Below, in pieces: positions 44,214 to 53,396 of a DNA stretch of 64,000 nt (the stretch's first letter is position 1; each line of letters opens with the position of its first letter). Source of the stretch: Methanoregula sp. (lineage in GTDB: Archaea > Halobacteriota > Methanomicrobia > Methanomicrobiales > Methanospirillaceae); the NCBI GenBank assembly GCA_041645435.1, contig JBAZQB010000001.1, positions 682,001 through 746,000 of the forward strand, in the 5' to 3' direction. Under the pieces are notes generated by a model that was not told the DNA's origin, made no database searches, and worked only from the letters and a program-made list of their open reading frames with translations. A program made the position numbers and the translations under genes.

Positions 44214-45287
44214 ATGATTCCCATGAAATACATGCACCCACGCCCCAGCTCGATCGTTGCCGCACTCTACACCGCCCGCGATCTTGAAGTCGATGTCGCA
44301 ATCCTTCACGGCCCGTCAGGTTGTTCATTCAAGCATGCACGCCTTCTTGAAGAAGATGGTATGCGGGTGCTCACCACGTCCCTTGCGGACAACGAGTTTA
44401 TTTTCGGGGGCCAGGCATCACTGGAGAATGTGCTGCGGTATGCTGAAGATCATTTCCAGCCAAAACGGATGGTTGTTGTTGGTACCTGCGTTTCCATGAT
44501 CATTGGCGAAGATCTCCAGTCTGCTATTGACGGGGCGGGGATAACAACACCTACCATCGCTGTCGACATCCATGCGGGTTTTTTAGAAAATATTGCCGGG
44601 GTGCTTGCAACACTTGAAGCCGCCCAACTGGCAGGCTGGATCAGTGAAGAGGAACTGACCCGCCAGCAATTCCTGATGCAGAAAGCTAACGAGGTTGAAC
44701 GGGTCCGGGGTGCTGCGTGCAAGGCATATATTGAACCTTCCCGTGGCGATCTGAAACATGTAGCTGCACAGAAACTGAAACAATGCGCACAGAGCGGGGT
44801 AAAGGGGATCGCGATCTTAAATGCAAAGAAAGAGACCGCCTACATGTTCGCCGACGAATTAATCGGTTTACATGATGCATGTCCTCATGCTGATATCTCC
44901 TATATTGCCAACCTTGATCAGCGGGGCCTTCCAAAAGTGCGGGCGGATGCTGCCAGAATACTTGATACGATGAAGAAACGGGGCATGAATGTTGAATTAC
45001 TCGGCGCACTGGATGAGTACGGCGCGAATGGCGATGCTCTTGGTAAACGTATTCGCGAGATCGCCCCTTCATTTGCATTGATTGCCGGTGTACCTCATGC
45101 AATTCCCGGCGAATATACAACGGGAATTGAATGCTTCTCGATAACAAACGGCCCCCGCCAGGTAGAACCGCTCCGTGACCTCGGGCACCAGCATGTGATG
45201 GTTGAGATAGATCTCCACCCCAAGACCCTTGGCGTCCGTGATATTGTTGAGAGTGAATTCGGGGCGGTTCTCCGGAGCCTTAAATGA
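44214..45287 (+). CDS. cfbD: Ni-sirohydrochlorin a,c-diamide reductive cyclase, NifD-like subunit
   Basis: CfbD is the catalytic partner of the nitrogenase-like cyclase that reduces the macrocycle by six electrons and forms the lactam ring. The 357-residue protein has MHPRPSSIVAALYTARD, the Cys of HGPSGCSFKHARLL and VVGTCVSMIIGEDL, which form the cluster-binding region of the NifD/BchN superfamily. The reductase component CfbC (NifH-like) is not in the window. The start may be the ATG at 44214 or at 44223. The stop overlaps the cfbB start. Confidence 0.92.
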   Translation: MIPMKYMHPRPSSIVAALYTARDLEVDVAILHGPSGCSFKHARLLEEDGMRVLTTSLADNEFIFGGQASLENVLRYAEDHFQPKRMVVVGTCVSMIIGEDLQSAIDGAGITTPTIAVDIHAGFLENIAGVLATLEAAQLAGWISEEELTRQQFLMQKANEVERVRGAACKAYIEPSRGDLKHVAAQKLKQCAQSGVKGIAILNAKKETAYMFADELIGLHDACPHADISYIANLDQRGLPKVRADAARILDTMKKRGMNVELLGALDEYGANGDALGKRIREIAPSFALIAGVPHAIPGEYTTGIECFSITNGPRQVEPLRDLGHQHVMVEIDLHPKTLGVRDIVESEFGAVLRSLK

Positions 45288-46660
45288 AACAGATTCTCAT
45301 AACAGGAGACCGATCCGGGAGCGGCAAGACCAGTATCACGCTTGCCCTGACCGCCCTGCTTGCAAAAAAGTACCGGGTTCAGACATTCAAGGTAGGGATG
45401 GATTATATCGACCCTTCCTATCTCGCGGCAGTATCCGGCCGGCCGTGCCGGAACCTAGACAGTTTTACCCTCTCAACCGGCCAGATTCATGAAATTTTTT
45501 CTTACGGTTGCCGTGACGCTGATATCGCACTTGTTGAGGGGGTTCGCGGACTCTACGAAGGGGCAGAAGCACTGGACGATACCGGCAGCACTGCGGCAAT
45601 TGCAAAAGAACTTGATTTGCCGGTAATTCTGGTAGTATCTGCGCAGAGCATTACCCGTAGTGCGGCAGCACTTGTGAAAGGTTTTCAGGCATTTGACCCG
45701 AAGATCCGGATTGTTGGGGTTATCCTCAATAATGTGAAAGGCGGTTCCCACAAAGCAAAAGCGGTGACTGCCATTGAGCACTACTGTGGTGTACCGGTCA
45801 TTGGTGCAATCCCCCGTATGGATGAGATGCAGCTGACCATGCGCCACCTGGGACTGGTGCCCTATCGTGAAGGCGCCGGGAAAGGGGATTTCGATACACG
45901 GATACAAACGATCACCGAGATGATCGGGCAGTACGTGGACCTTGACCGGTTGCTCTCTTTGATGAAGGACAGCACTGTTTCTTTACAACTTTCACCATCT
46001 TTTGAAAGAAAGATGGAACCGGATGTGAAGATTGGCGTGGCGTTTGACGAGGCATTCAACTTTTACTATGCGGATCTCTTTGATGTTCTTCGCTCGTTGG
46101 GCGCGGAGCCGGTCATGTTTAGTCCGATTCATGACCGCCTTCCGAAAGCCGATGGTTACATTATTGGCGGCGGGTACCCGGAACTCTATGCCCGTGAACT
46201 GGAATCCAACCAGGATATGAGGGATGCGATCCGTGCGGTATCAAAGAATGGGACGCCAATCTATGCAGAATGCGGTGGCCTCATGTACCTCACTGATCGC
46301 ATTGTCCTGCATGCCGGCTGGCAGGGTGCAAGTGAAGAGCATCACTATTCGATGTGCGGAGTTTTTTCCGGAGAGACCCGGATGCCAGCCCGAAGGATTG
46401 TCAGTTATGTAACCGGAACGAGCGATGCGAACTCTCCTGTTGGGGCCGCACAATTCCAGGGACATGAGTTTCACCACTCCGATGTTGTGCTGGCACCGGA
46501 TACCCGATACGCTTACCGGCTTAGCCGGGGTATCGGAATCCGTGACAATCTCGATGGTGCCGTAACGGGCAACACGCTGGGCAGTTATACCCACCTGCAC
46601 CCGGTTGCAAGTAAGGGCATGTTCAAACACTTTGTCCGTACCTGCCGGAAAAAAACCTGA
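45284..46660 (+). CDS. cfbB: Ni-sirohydrochlorin a,c-diamide synthase
   Basis: This 458-residue glutamine-dependent amidotransferase belongs to the cobyrinate a,c-diamide synthase family. Its N-terminal ATP-binding domain starts LITGDRSGSGKTSITLAL, with the cluster FKVGMDYIDPSYL. The C-terminal glutaminase domain contains the nucleophile Cys in PIYAECGGLMYL, and the His-containing LGSYTHLHP at the end. Cluster position next to cfbD supports CfbB rather than CbiA. Confidence 0.93.
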   Translation: MKQILITGDRSGSGKTSITLALTALLAKKYRVQTFKVGMDYIDPSYLAAVSGRPCRNLDSFTLSTGQIHEIFSYGCRDADIALVEGVRGLYEGAEALDDTGSTAAIAKELDLPVILVVSAQSITRSAAALVKGFQAFDPKIRIVGVILNNVKGGSHKAKAVTAIEHYCGVPVIGAIPRMDEMQLTMRHLGLVPYREGAGKGDFDTRIQTITEMIGQYVDLDRLLSLMKDSTVSLQLSPSFERKMEPDVKIGVAFDEAFNFYYADLFDVLRSLGAEPVMFSPIHDRLPKADGYIIGGGYPELYARELESNQDMRDAIRAVSKNGTPIYAECGGLMYLTDRIVLHAGWQGASEEHHYSMCGVFSGETRMPARRIVSYVTGTSDANSPVGAAQFQGHEFHHSDVVLAPDTRYAYRLSRGIGIRDNLDGAVTGNTLGSYTHLHPVASKGMFKHFVRTCRKKT

Positions 46661-46746
46661 TTGGGGTTCCTAAAAAAACCATTCGTTTTTATCAAAAGCC
46701 CGCGCAAAAGAAAAAACTAAAAAACCCCCGCGATCCATCAGAAACT

Positions 46747-47619
46747 ATGATCATATATTATGATGGGAAATATCTGCCGGATGATCAGGCAAAAGTTTCA
46801 GTTTTTGATCACGGATTCCTGTACGGGGATGGTGTGTTTGAAGGCATCCGTGCTTATAACGGGAAAATATTCCGGTTAAAAGAACATCTCGACCGTCTTT
46901 TCGATTCCGCAAAGACCATTGATATCCATCCCCCGATATCAAAAGAAGAGATGACCGAAGCTATCTGTGAAACCCTGCGAAAAAATAATTTAAAAGACGC
47001 ATACATTCGACCGATCATCACCCGGGGTGTTGGCGATCTCGGTCTTGACCCGCGCAAATGTCCAAAGCCTTCCGTAATTATCATCGCGGTCACCTGGGGT
47101 GCAATGTACGGCGATCTGTACGAGAAGGGATTAAAGGGGGTTACTGTTTCCGTGAGGCGCAATCCCGCAGAATCGATGCCCCCTAATGTCAAGAGCCTGA
47201 ATTACCTGAACAATATCCTTGCAAAGATTGAAGCGAACTATAAAGGAGGAGATGAAGCTATCTTCTTTGATACGAACGGTTACCTGTCGGAAGGTTCCGG
47301 GGATAATCTCTATATTGTGAAAAATGGTGAGATTGTCACCCCGCCCACCCTCAACAATCTCCGGGGAGTTACCCGGATGGTCCTTATTGAGGCCGCCAAA
47401 TCACTGGGTATCACGGTTAAAGAACAGAACATGGGATATTTCGATCTTTATACAGCAGACGAGATCATCTGCACAGGAACTGCTGCTGAAGTTGCACCGA
47501 TAACCTGGGTGGACGGGCGCACGATCGGCAGCGGTAAACCCGGGCCGGTTACGCGGCAGCTGATGGCCGCCTTCAAGTCGATAACTGAGACTGAAGGTCA
47601 TCCAATCAATAAAAAATAG
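46747..47619 (+). CDS. ilvE: Branched-chain amino acid aminotransferase
   Basis: The 290-residue fold-type IV PLP enzyme starts IYYDGKYLPDDQAKVSVFDHGFLYGDGVFEGIRAY in family style. The PLP lysine lies in VKSLNYLNNILAK near residue 158. YLSEGSGDNLYIV and ICTGTAAEVAPI are also conserved. It makes or degrades valine, leucine and isoleucine. T-runs after the stop (47622-47627) may end the transcript. Confidence 0.94.
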   Translation: MIIYYDGKYLPDDQAKVSVFDHGFLYGDGVFEGIRAYNGKIFRLKEHLDRLFDSAKTIDIHPPISKEEMTEAICETLRKNNLKDAYIRPIITRGVGDLGLDPRKCPKPSVIIIAVTWGAMYGDLYEKGLKGVTVSVRRNPAESMPPNVKSLNYLNNILAKIEANYKGGDEAIFFDTNGYLSEGSGDNLYIVKNGEIVTPPTLNNLRGVTRMVLIEAAKSLGITVKEQNMGYFDLYTADEIICTGTAAEVAPITWVDGRTIGSGKPGPVTRQLMAAFKSITETEGHPINKK

Positions 47620-47702
47620 CCTTTTTTAAGCGGTAAAATTTTCAACAAAACCATTCCCATATGATGAGGTAATAAACAGGAACGTTTCTCCTCCATAATC
47701 TA

Positions 47703-47710
47703 TTTATAAA
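47703..47710 (+). promoter_or_regulatory. TATA box of tRNA-Glu
   Basis: TTTATAAA centred about 31 bp before the mature 5' end of tRNA-Glu is a near-consensus archaeal TATA box. Confidence 0.8.
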
Positions 47711-47737
47711 CCGCAGGGTAATTATAGAGAGCAACTT

Positions 47738-47812
47738 GCTGCTATAGTGTAGTCCGGCCAATCATGCGGGCCTTTCACGCCCGCGACTGGGGTTCGAATC
47801 CCCATAGCAGCA
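47738..47812 (+). tRNA. tRNA-Glu (UUC)
   Basis: GCTGCTA (47738-47744) pairs with TAGCAGC (47805-47811), with A as discriminator. The anticodon arm CGGGC-CTTTCAC-GCCCG shows anticodon UUC. The T arm has GGGGTTCGAATCCCC. No intron and no encoded CCA are seen. TTTATAAA lies at the right distance upstream. Confidence 0.96.
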
Positions 47813-48484
47813 TCATTTTGTCAATTTTTACGTTATTTTGGTAGTTATTTTTATTTTTGTCGGGTATAACCTGATTATTTTCTGCCAGCTCTCGCGCGAC
47901 GTCTTCCTTTTTTCTTTTAACGGTATAAACTCGTGAGATTCTGTTGATAAGATGCAGCCTCTGTCAACCTTGAAGATGGAGAAAGTTTACCCGTCAACGG
48001 GCGACCATAACCCCGATGAAATCTGATGTAAGGTGCAGTAAATACTTTTTTTGGATTCATCTTTATCAAAAATACGCGATGAATAAGTTCCATGATAAAA
48101 TATTGCTGATAAGAGATTTCGTGGTGCCCGGCATCACAATTTTATGCACTTTTTCATGGCAGACCCTGCTTGAAAAATTTCAATCGCGATCACGATCGCG
48201 TTTGAAATATTTTCATCGCGATCATGAAGTGTTAGTTGATGAGGCTACAATCGGATAATTATCCTACAATCGGTATGTACATGCTACAAAATTTTTGGTT
48301 CTCCGGCGTGAGGGTCCGGAAAATATAATCAAGGGTCGATTGAAAATTTTTGAGCGGGGAGTGAGGGGGTGATTGAAAATTTTTTGGCGCAAGAGCGATC
48401 GCGATTTTTTTGTGCGAAATGATTTGCCCTAAAAAAATTCTTTACGAGAAAAATAATCTCCAGAAAAAAGGAATTGCCCAAAAC
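47813..48484. other. Palindrome-rich spacer without a convincing gene
   Basis: This 670-bp region has a frame of 80 residues (48016-48258), but it reads through the palindromes and has no family resemblance. It holds a cluster of inverted repeats: TTGAAA-aa-TTTCAA (48170-48183), a 32-bp palindrome at 48177-48208, TTCAT/ATGAA (48212-48228) and GCGATCGC (48395-48402). Direct repeats of GATTGAAAATTTTT occur at 48338 and 48371. Confidence 0.5.
48177..48208. repeat. Long palindrome with CGCGATC/GATCGCG arms
   Basis: ATTTCAA, T, CGCGATC, AC, GATCGCG, T, TTGAAAT forms two 7-bp perfectly complementary arms on each side, interrupted only by a T:T mismatch, around a 2-nt centre. A relative (TTCATCGCGATCATGAA) follows within 4 bp. 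It could extrude a cruciform or act as a dyad protein site. Confidence 0.75.
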
Positions 48485-50131
48485 CTATGCAGTTCCGGTT
48501 GCATTTGCGGTAGAATTCAGTGCCGCAGTTGGTGCTGGGGTAACATCCACCGTTGGAGAGGGTGTAGGTGTGGGAGTCGGTTTTGGTTTGAGATCTACCT
48601 GGAATTCGATGATGCCTTTGGGTAACACGGTTGTCGTACTCTTCATCAGCTCACCGTTTTTATACACTTCGATGGTGAGTGCATTGGATGTACCGTCCAT
48701 TTTCTGGATGGATGCTTCAACCGGGCCATTAATGGTTGACACCATATAGAAATGATCACCCGTATCGCTGACAGGGGTCTGACTTCCCGGAGTGCCATAC
48801 GTACCAACGTATTTACCTGAGTAAGTAATCCGTACCCAGACACCATTTGGCGGGATGGCAACTTCCGGTTCTGAAGTGGGGGTCGGGATGATTTCCTGAG
48901 TTATTGTAGGTATGATGGTGGCGACGGGTGTCGGTGTTGGTATTGTTGTTGCAGGTACTGTAGTTGGTGTTGGCGTTATAGCCGTATCGCCCGGCATGAT
49001 TTCTCCGGAATTCAGGAAGATAACAATTCCGCCGATTATTGCCAGGAAAACGATGGCTACGATTGCAATAGCAATATATCTCGGTTTTTTCCTGGGCGGT
49101 TGGGGGGGTTGGACCGGTATAGGTTCTGGAAGAGGTGTCGGAATCGGGGGTGCTGAAGGTGGTGCCGATGGGGATGCCTCGGCCGGTACAGGTTCTGCCG
49201 AAGGGGGTTGTGCGGGAGGTTCTGCCTGCGGGACAACAGCGGGAGCCTCAACAGCCGGGGTGTCTGCTATCGGTGGAGGGGCAGGGAAATGACGGGGGAC
49301 AAGTGGTGCTGCTTCACTGCGACGGGGAACTGAATCTTCTATCAATGGCTCGATTGAGTGGATGACCTCTTCTATCGTCCGCTCTTTCCTGTCGCCTCCC
49401 TGACCGAAGACCGGCGGAGTTACGACCTGCACCTGGGGAACAACAGGGGGCACCGCAACAGGCGTCGTTGAAATGGTTGCCGGAAAAACAGCCGGCTGCG
49501 CTTCGGCGGTGACTACTTTTGTCCCGCATAGGTTACAGAATACAGATTCCGGCGGGACACGATTACCACACCGGGAGCAAAATGATCCGATTGGCAGGGT
49601 TGTAGTCTCAATAGGCCGGGGCATTGCAGGGACGGGTTCGATAATATTTCTTCTCGGCCGGGTGATCTCGATTTTCTTCTTTGGGAAAGTTGCACCGGAA
49701 TTCTGGGGTTGTGACGGAGGCACAATACCGGGGGTTTGTGAAGGGGGTTGATCGATTGTCGTTGTATCAGGAATTGTTGGAAGATTACTGACCAATTCGA
49801 TCTGTGCTTTGAGTGATTTTAACCAGTCATCGCGTTCCCGCCTCCGCTCTCCGCTGGCCTCGCGGGGGAAGGTAAGAATCATCTGGCGGGCGGTCGCGCC
49901 ACGGGAAAGCATGGAGAACGTGAGAATAGGATCCCGGATTGCATTTTCGCCTCCATCAACGGCATTGATTGTTGCGATCAGGATCTCCTGGGGGGGAATA
50001 AGTCCTTTCTTGCTGTCAACAAGAATCAGGCGTTTATTCGTGAGAACTGCGTCAAACACAACCGATTTTACTTTTATATTATGAGCCTGAAGGATCACAG
50101 ACTCATCATTGTTAAGTTCAGGAATACCCAT
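48485..50131 (-). CDS. Membrane protein with PH-like and zinc-ribbon domains
   Basis: The 548-residue protein has an N-terminal PH-like domain (about residues 10-115; VVFDAVLTNKRLILVDSKKG) and a zinc ribbon CSRCGNRVPPESVFCNLCG near residue 185. A long Pro/Ala-rich linker follows, then one membrane helix (YIAIAIVAIVFLAIIGG, near residue 360). A Thr/Pro spacer leads to an extracellular beta domain. The cytoplasmic part probably senses or binds a partner. A substrate or partner is not recognisable. Confidence 0.85.
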   Translation of the reverse strand: MGIPELNNDESVILQAHNIKVKSVVFDAVLTNKRLILVDSKKGLIPPQEILIATINAVDGGENAIRDPILTFSMLSRGATARQMILTFPREASGERRRERDDWLKSLKAQIELVSNLPTIPDTTTIDQPPSQTPGIVPPSQPQNSGATFPKKKIEITRPRRNIIEPVPAMPRPIETTTLPIGSFCSRCGNRVPPESVFCNLCGTKVVTAEAQPAVFPATISTTPVAVPPVVPQVQVVTPPVFGQGGDRKERTIEEVIHSIEPLIEDSVPRRSEAAPLVPRHFPAPPPIADTPAVEAPAVVPQAEPPAQPPSAEPVPAEASPSAPPSAPPIPTPLPEPIPVQPPQPPRKKPRYIAIAIVAIVFLAIIGGIVIFLNSGEIMPGDTAITPTPTTVPATTIPTPTPVATIIPTITQEIIPTPTSEPEVAIPPNGVWVRITYSGKYVGTYGTPGSQTPVSDTGDHFYMVSTINGPVEASIQKMDGTSNALTIEVYKNGELMKSTTTVLPKGIIEFQVDLKPKPTPTPTPSPTVDVTPAPTAALNSTANATGTA

Positions 50132-50208
50132 ACAACCCCTTCTTACTATTATCTACGTTATCCTCATAAAATAAGGATTTGCAAAAAACCTGCATTTTAA
50201 TAAAAAAA

Positions 50209-51486
50209 TCAGAGATATTCCTGGTCGTTCATGTAGGGACGAAGCACAGGGGGAACCAGGACACGGCCATCGGGCTCCTGGAAGTTCTCAAGGATTGCCC
50301 GCATGACGCGCGAGGTTGCTATTGCAGTTGAGTTGAGAGTATGGATATGCTGTTTAAGCTCAAACTCGCTCTTATCCCGGACTTTGATATTGAGTCTTAC
50401 CGCCTGGTAGGATGTGCAATTCGAACAGGAGACAACCTCTTTGTAGGCATTTTCCCGGGGCATCCACACTTCGATGTCGTATTTTTTTGCAGCAACCGTG
50501 CCGATATCGCCCGTGCAGATATTGACAACATGATAGGGCAGTCCAAGATTCTGGTATATCTCTTCTGCATTTGCGAGGAGCTCTTCATGAAGTTTCCATG
50601 ATTCGTCAGGTTTGCAGAATACAAACTGTTCCACTTTGGTAAACTGGTGGACGCGGAACAGTCCCTTGGTGTCAAGACCGTGCGCGCCAATCTCGCGCCG
50701 GAAGCAGGGGGAGATGCCGGCAAGCTTTATCGGGAGATCTTTTTCCTCAAAGATCTCATCCTTATACATGGCGCCTATCGGGTGCTCACTCGTGGCAATC
50801 AGGTAGGCATCATTGCCGTCAATTTTGTACATCACTTTCTCAAAATCCCCGAGATCTGTAACCCCTTCATAGGAAGAGCGATTAATCATATAGGGAGGGA
50901 TAACCGGGGTGTACCCTTTTTTGGCAAGCAGGTCAATGGCATAGCGCTGGAGTGCCATATCGAGCAGGACCAGACTGCCTTTTAAGAAATAGAAGCCGGC
51001 ACCGGATATTTTTGTTGCCCGCTCGAAATCAGCCCAGCCCTGATCAGCAGCAAGCTGTCCGTGGTTCCGGATCTCGAAGTCAAAAGGCCGGGGGGTACCT
51101 GCCCGCTTTATCTCAACATTCTCGGTATCATCTTTCCCGACCGGTACACTTTCGTGCAGGATATTTGGCAGGCGCATCAGGTACGAATGAATCGTGGTTG
51201 CGTTCTCTTCCTGTTCGGCATCACAGTCCTTTATTTTCTGGGGAAGAGCGGCAGCTTCTGCCATCAGGGCAGTTGCATCCTGACCGGCTTTTCGTGCAGC
51301 ATTAATCTCCCGGGCAATGGTGTTACGCCGCTGGCGCAGTATATCGGTCTCGACCTTGAGCTCACGTGAGCGGGCATCTTTTTTGAGAAGTTCGTCAACC
51401 CATGCGAGTTTGTCCGTATCATTGCGTTTTTTGAGATCTGCCTTAATTGCATCCGGATTTGCCCTAACGAACCTGATGTCAAGCAT
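50209..51486 (-). CDS. serS: Seryl-tRNA synthetase, bacterial/common type
   Basis: This 425-residue class II synthetase charges tRNA-Ser. The N-terminal tRNA-binding coiled coil spans about residues 30-110 (VETDILRQRRNTIAREINAA). Class II motif 2 is LAGISPCFRREIGAHGLDTKGLFRVHQFTKVEQ, and motif 3 contains STAIATSRVMRAILEN. This is the common SerRS, not the rare methanogen type of Methanococcus and Methanosarcina. It is divergent from the cooC-cdh operon. Confidence 0.96.
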   Translation of the reverse strand: MLDIRFVRANPDAIKADLKKRNDTDKLAWVDELLKKDARSRELKVETDILRQRRNTIAREINAARKAGQDATALMAEAAALPQKIKDCDAEQEENATTIHSYLMRLPNILHESVPVGKDDTENVEIKRAGTPRPFDFEIRNHGQLAADQGWADFERATKISGAGFYFLKGSLVLLDMALQRYAIDLLAKKGYTPVIPPYMINRSSYEGVTDLGDFEKVMYKIDGNDAYLIATSEHPIGAMYKDEIFEEKDLPIKLAGISPCFRREIGAHGLDTKGLFRVHQFTKVEQFVFCKPDESWKLHEELLANAEEIYQNLGLPYHVVNICTGDIGTVAAKKYDIEVWMPRENAYKEVVSCSNCTSYQAVRLNIKVRDKSEFELKQHIHTLNSTAIATSRVMRAILENFQEPDGRVLVPPVLRPYMNDQEYL

Positions 51487-51603
51487 TCGTGATACCCTCT
51501 TTTATTGAATTGTTACACTATTGATTGATTACTTAATTATGGAATGTTTTCATTCTTATTTTGCACAGGTGAATGAGCGGATCACTATCATATTCGGCAT
51601 ATA

Positions 51604-51643
51604 TTCCACAATCAGTGGAAAAATCCGGGGTAAACACTTCCCC
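51604..51643. promoter_or_regulatory. Inverted repeats upstream of the cooC promoter
   Basis: TTCCAC-aatca-GTGGAA (51604-51620) is a perfect 6-bp inverted repeat, followed by GGGG-taaacactt-CCCC (51627-51643). Both lie just upstream of the TATA box at 51651 and could bind an activator or repressor of the CODH/ACS operon. Assigned by eye only. Confidence 0.45.
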
Positions 51644-51650
51644 AAACAGA

Positions 51651-51659
51651 ATTTATATC
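51651..51659 (+). promoter_or_regulatory. TATA box of the cooC-cdh operon
   Basis: ATTTATATC predicts a transcription start near 51682, about 20 nt before the ATG at 51701, where GTTAGGAG serves as ribosome site. Confidence 0.7.
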
Positions 51660-51700
51660 TGACGCTGCGGCATCAGTAATGGTTAGGAGATCACCAGATC

Positions 51701-52480
51701 ATGAAGATCGCAATTTCCGGAAAAGGAGGTGTTGGCAAGACCTTTATCGCTGGAAGTCTCGCCTCATATTTAGTCCGCCACGGTCATTTTGTCCTTGCAA
51801 TCGATACCGATCCCTCTCCCAACCTTGCCATGACGCTGGGACTGTCTCCTGATGAGATTTCACGCATTGTTCCCATTGCAGAAAATGAACAATTGATCAG
51901 GCTCAAGACCGGCACGGAATTTTCCGGCGTATTCCGCCTCACATTCTCGGTCGATGATATCATAGAAAAATACTCGGTCCCTACTCCTGCTGGCCCCGCA
52001 CTCATGGTGATGGGGACTGTCCGGGCAATGGGGTCGGGATGTACCTGCCCTGCAAACTCACTGGTAAAAGCCCTGCTGCGTCACCTGGTCGTGAACCGTA
52101 ACGAAGTAGTAATCCTTGATATGGAAGCGGGTGTTGAACATCTTGGGCGGGGGACGGCAGAGCATGTTGATATCCTGCTCGTGATCTCGGATGCGAACCT
52201 TAAATCGCTTGAAATTGCCGGCACTATCTGCAGGCTTGCCAAGAATTCAGCGATTAAAAAAGTCAGTATCGTTGGAAACCGTATTGTGGATTTACGGCAG
52301 GAGACCGCAGTGCGGGCATTTGCAGAAAAGAACGGTATTGAAGTTCTTGCCCTGATACCGTTTGACATGGAGGTTGCTGAAGCCGGAATCACCGGGGACT
52401 CCATAGTGAATGAAAATTCTGCTGCACTTCAGGCAATTGGGGTTCTTGCCGAAACCATTACGAGTATGAATCATGGATAA
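51701..52480 (+). CDS. CooC-type ATPase, CODH nickel insertion (first copy)
   Basis: This 259-residue MinD-family ATPase has the deviant Walker A ISGKGGVGKTFIAGSLA near residue 5. The CxC motif in SGCTCPAN binds metal at the dimer interface of CooC. DTDPSPNLAMTLG and ILDMEAGVEHLGRGT are nucleotide-switch regions. CooC proteins help load nickel into the C-cluster of CO dehydrogenase, or in some cases the A-cluster, using ATP. It heads the operon and shares the class with its neighbour. Confidence 0.92.
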   Translation: MKIAISGKGGVGKTFIAGSLASYLVRHGHFVLAIDTDPSPNLAMTLGLSPDEISRIVPIAENEQLIRLKTGTEFSGVFRLTFSVDDIIEKYSVPTPAGPALMVMGTVRAMGSGCTCPANSLVKALLRHLVVNRNEVVILDMEAGVEHLGRGTAEHVDILLVISDANLKSLEIAGTICRLAKNSAIKKVSIVGNRIVDLRQETAVRAFAEKNGIEVLALIPFDMEVAEAGITGDSIVNENSAALQAIGVLAETITSMNHG

Positions 52481-52516
52481 TTTCATTACAGCGATCTGAT
52501 TGGAGGGAAGAACCGT

Positions 52517-53284
52517 ATGAAAACGATTGTCACGATGGGGCGCGGGGGGACCGGAAAAAGCAGTTTTGTTGCCCTGATGGCAAAATATTTCATAGAAAAG
52601 AAAGTAACGCCCCTGCTCTTAGTTGATGCTGACCCGGACCAGAACCTGGCCGAGATGGTGGGAGTGGATCTCGAAGCGGCCGGTAAGAAGACGATCGCAG
52701 AACTCCTCTCAGATACGTTCATTGCGCGGGGAGGCACGACGGTCGGTATGGCGCCTTCACACCGGATAGAAAACCAGATCTGGGAGCAGGGATTGTACGA
52801 AGGCGATCAGTTCGACCTGTTCGCTGTGGGTACAAAATGGGTGGAGGGCTGTTACTGCCTTCCGGATGCAGCACTCAAAAATGCACTCCTGTCCATAACA
52901 AAAAATTACCAGTATATCCTGATCGACTCCCCCGGTGGACTGGAGCACCTCAACCGGAAGATCGCCAGCAATGTCGATATCATCTTTGATGTCATGGGGC
53001 CGTCAGCGAAATCCTTTGCCCATGTAAGGCGTGCGTACCGCGTAATCGGGGAAGTCGGCATCAGTTTCAACCGATTCTACGTCATTGGTGGCTACGCGTT
53101 CCCCTCTGATGTATCCGCCCGCGTATCAGCAGAAACCAGTCTTCCCTATCCAGGCAATATTGCCTTTGATGACGATGTGGCAGCACATGTCCTTGCCGGG
53201 GAATCGCTTCTTGATATCCCTGAAACTTCTGTTGCCTACCGCTCGGTTAGAGAAATTATGGATCATGTTCTCAGTATTTCTTAA
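52517..53284 (+). CDS. CooC-type ATPase, CODH nickel insertion (second copy)
   Basis: The 255-residue paralogue has Walker A GRGGTGKSSFVALMAKYF and the metal-binding CxC in EGCYCLPDAALKN. DADPDQNLAEMVGVDL and IDSPGGLEHLNRK are the switch regions. Only moderate similarity to the first copy is seen, so the two may serve different metal clusters (for example the CdhA C-cluster and the CdhC A-cluster); that division is inference. A 205-bp spacer with its own TATA box separates it from cdhA. Confidence 0.92.
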   Translation: MKTIVTMGRGGTGKSSFVALMAKYFIEKKVTPLLLVDADPDQNLAEMVGVDLEAAGKKTIAELLSDTFIARGGTTVGMAPSHRIENQIWEQGLYEGDQFDLFAVGTKWVEGCYCLPDAALKNALLSITKNYQYILIDSPGGLEHLNRKIASNVDIIFDVMGPSAKSFAHVRRAYRVIGEVGISFNRFYVIGGYAFPSDVSARVSAETSLPYPGNIAFDDDVAAHVLAGESLLDIPETSVAYRSVREIMDHVLSIS

Positions 53285-53396
53285 GCCCGGTTGCGGATTG
53301 GATAGACAAAACCTGTCTCCCAGGTCAGGGTATGTCTTGTCTTGTATGGGAAAACCGGCTTTCTGCGAAGCCATTGCATTTCCTCTTTCTCAATCG

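Noticed and set aside
48016..48258. ORF of 80 residues in the palindrome-rich spacer
   Set aside because: Runs through the inverted repeats (producing QSRSRSRLK) and resembles no protein family.
48170..48410. Possible CRISPR repeats because GATTGAAA/TTTCAATC elements resemble archaeal CRISPR repeat ends
   Set aside because: Only two direct copies with a short spacer, no regular repeat-spacer array, and no cas gene in the window.
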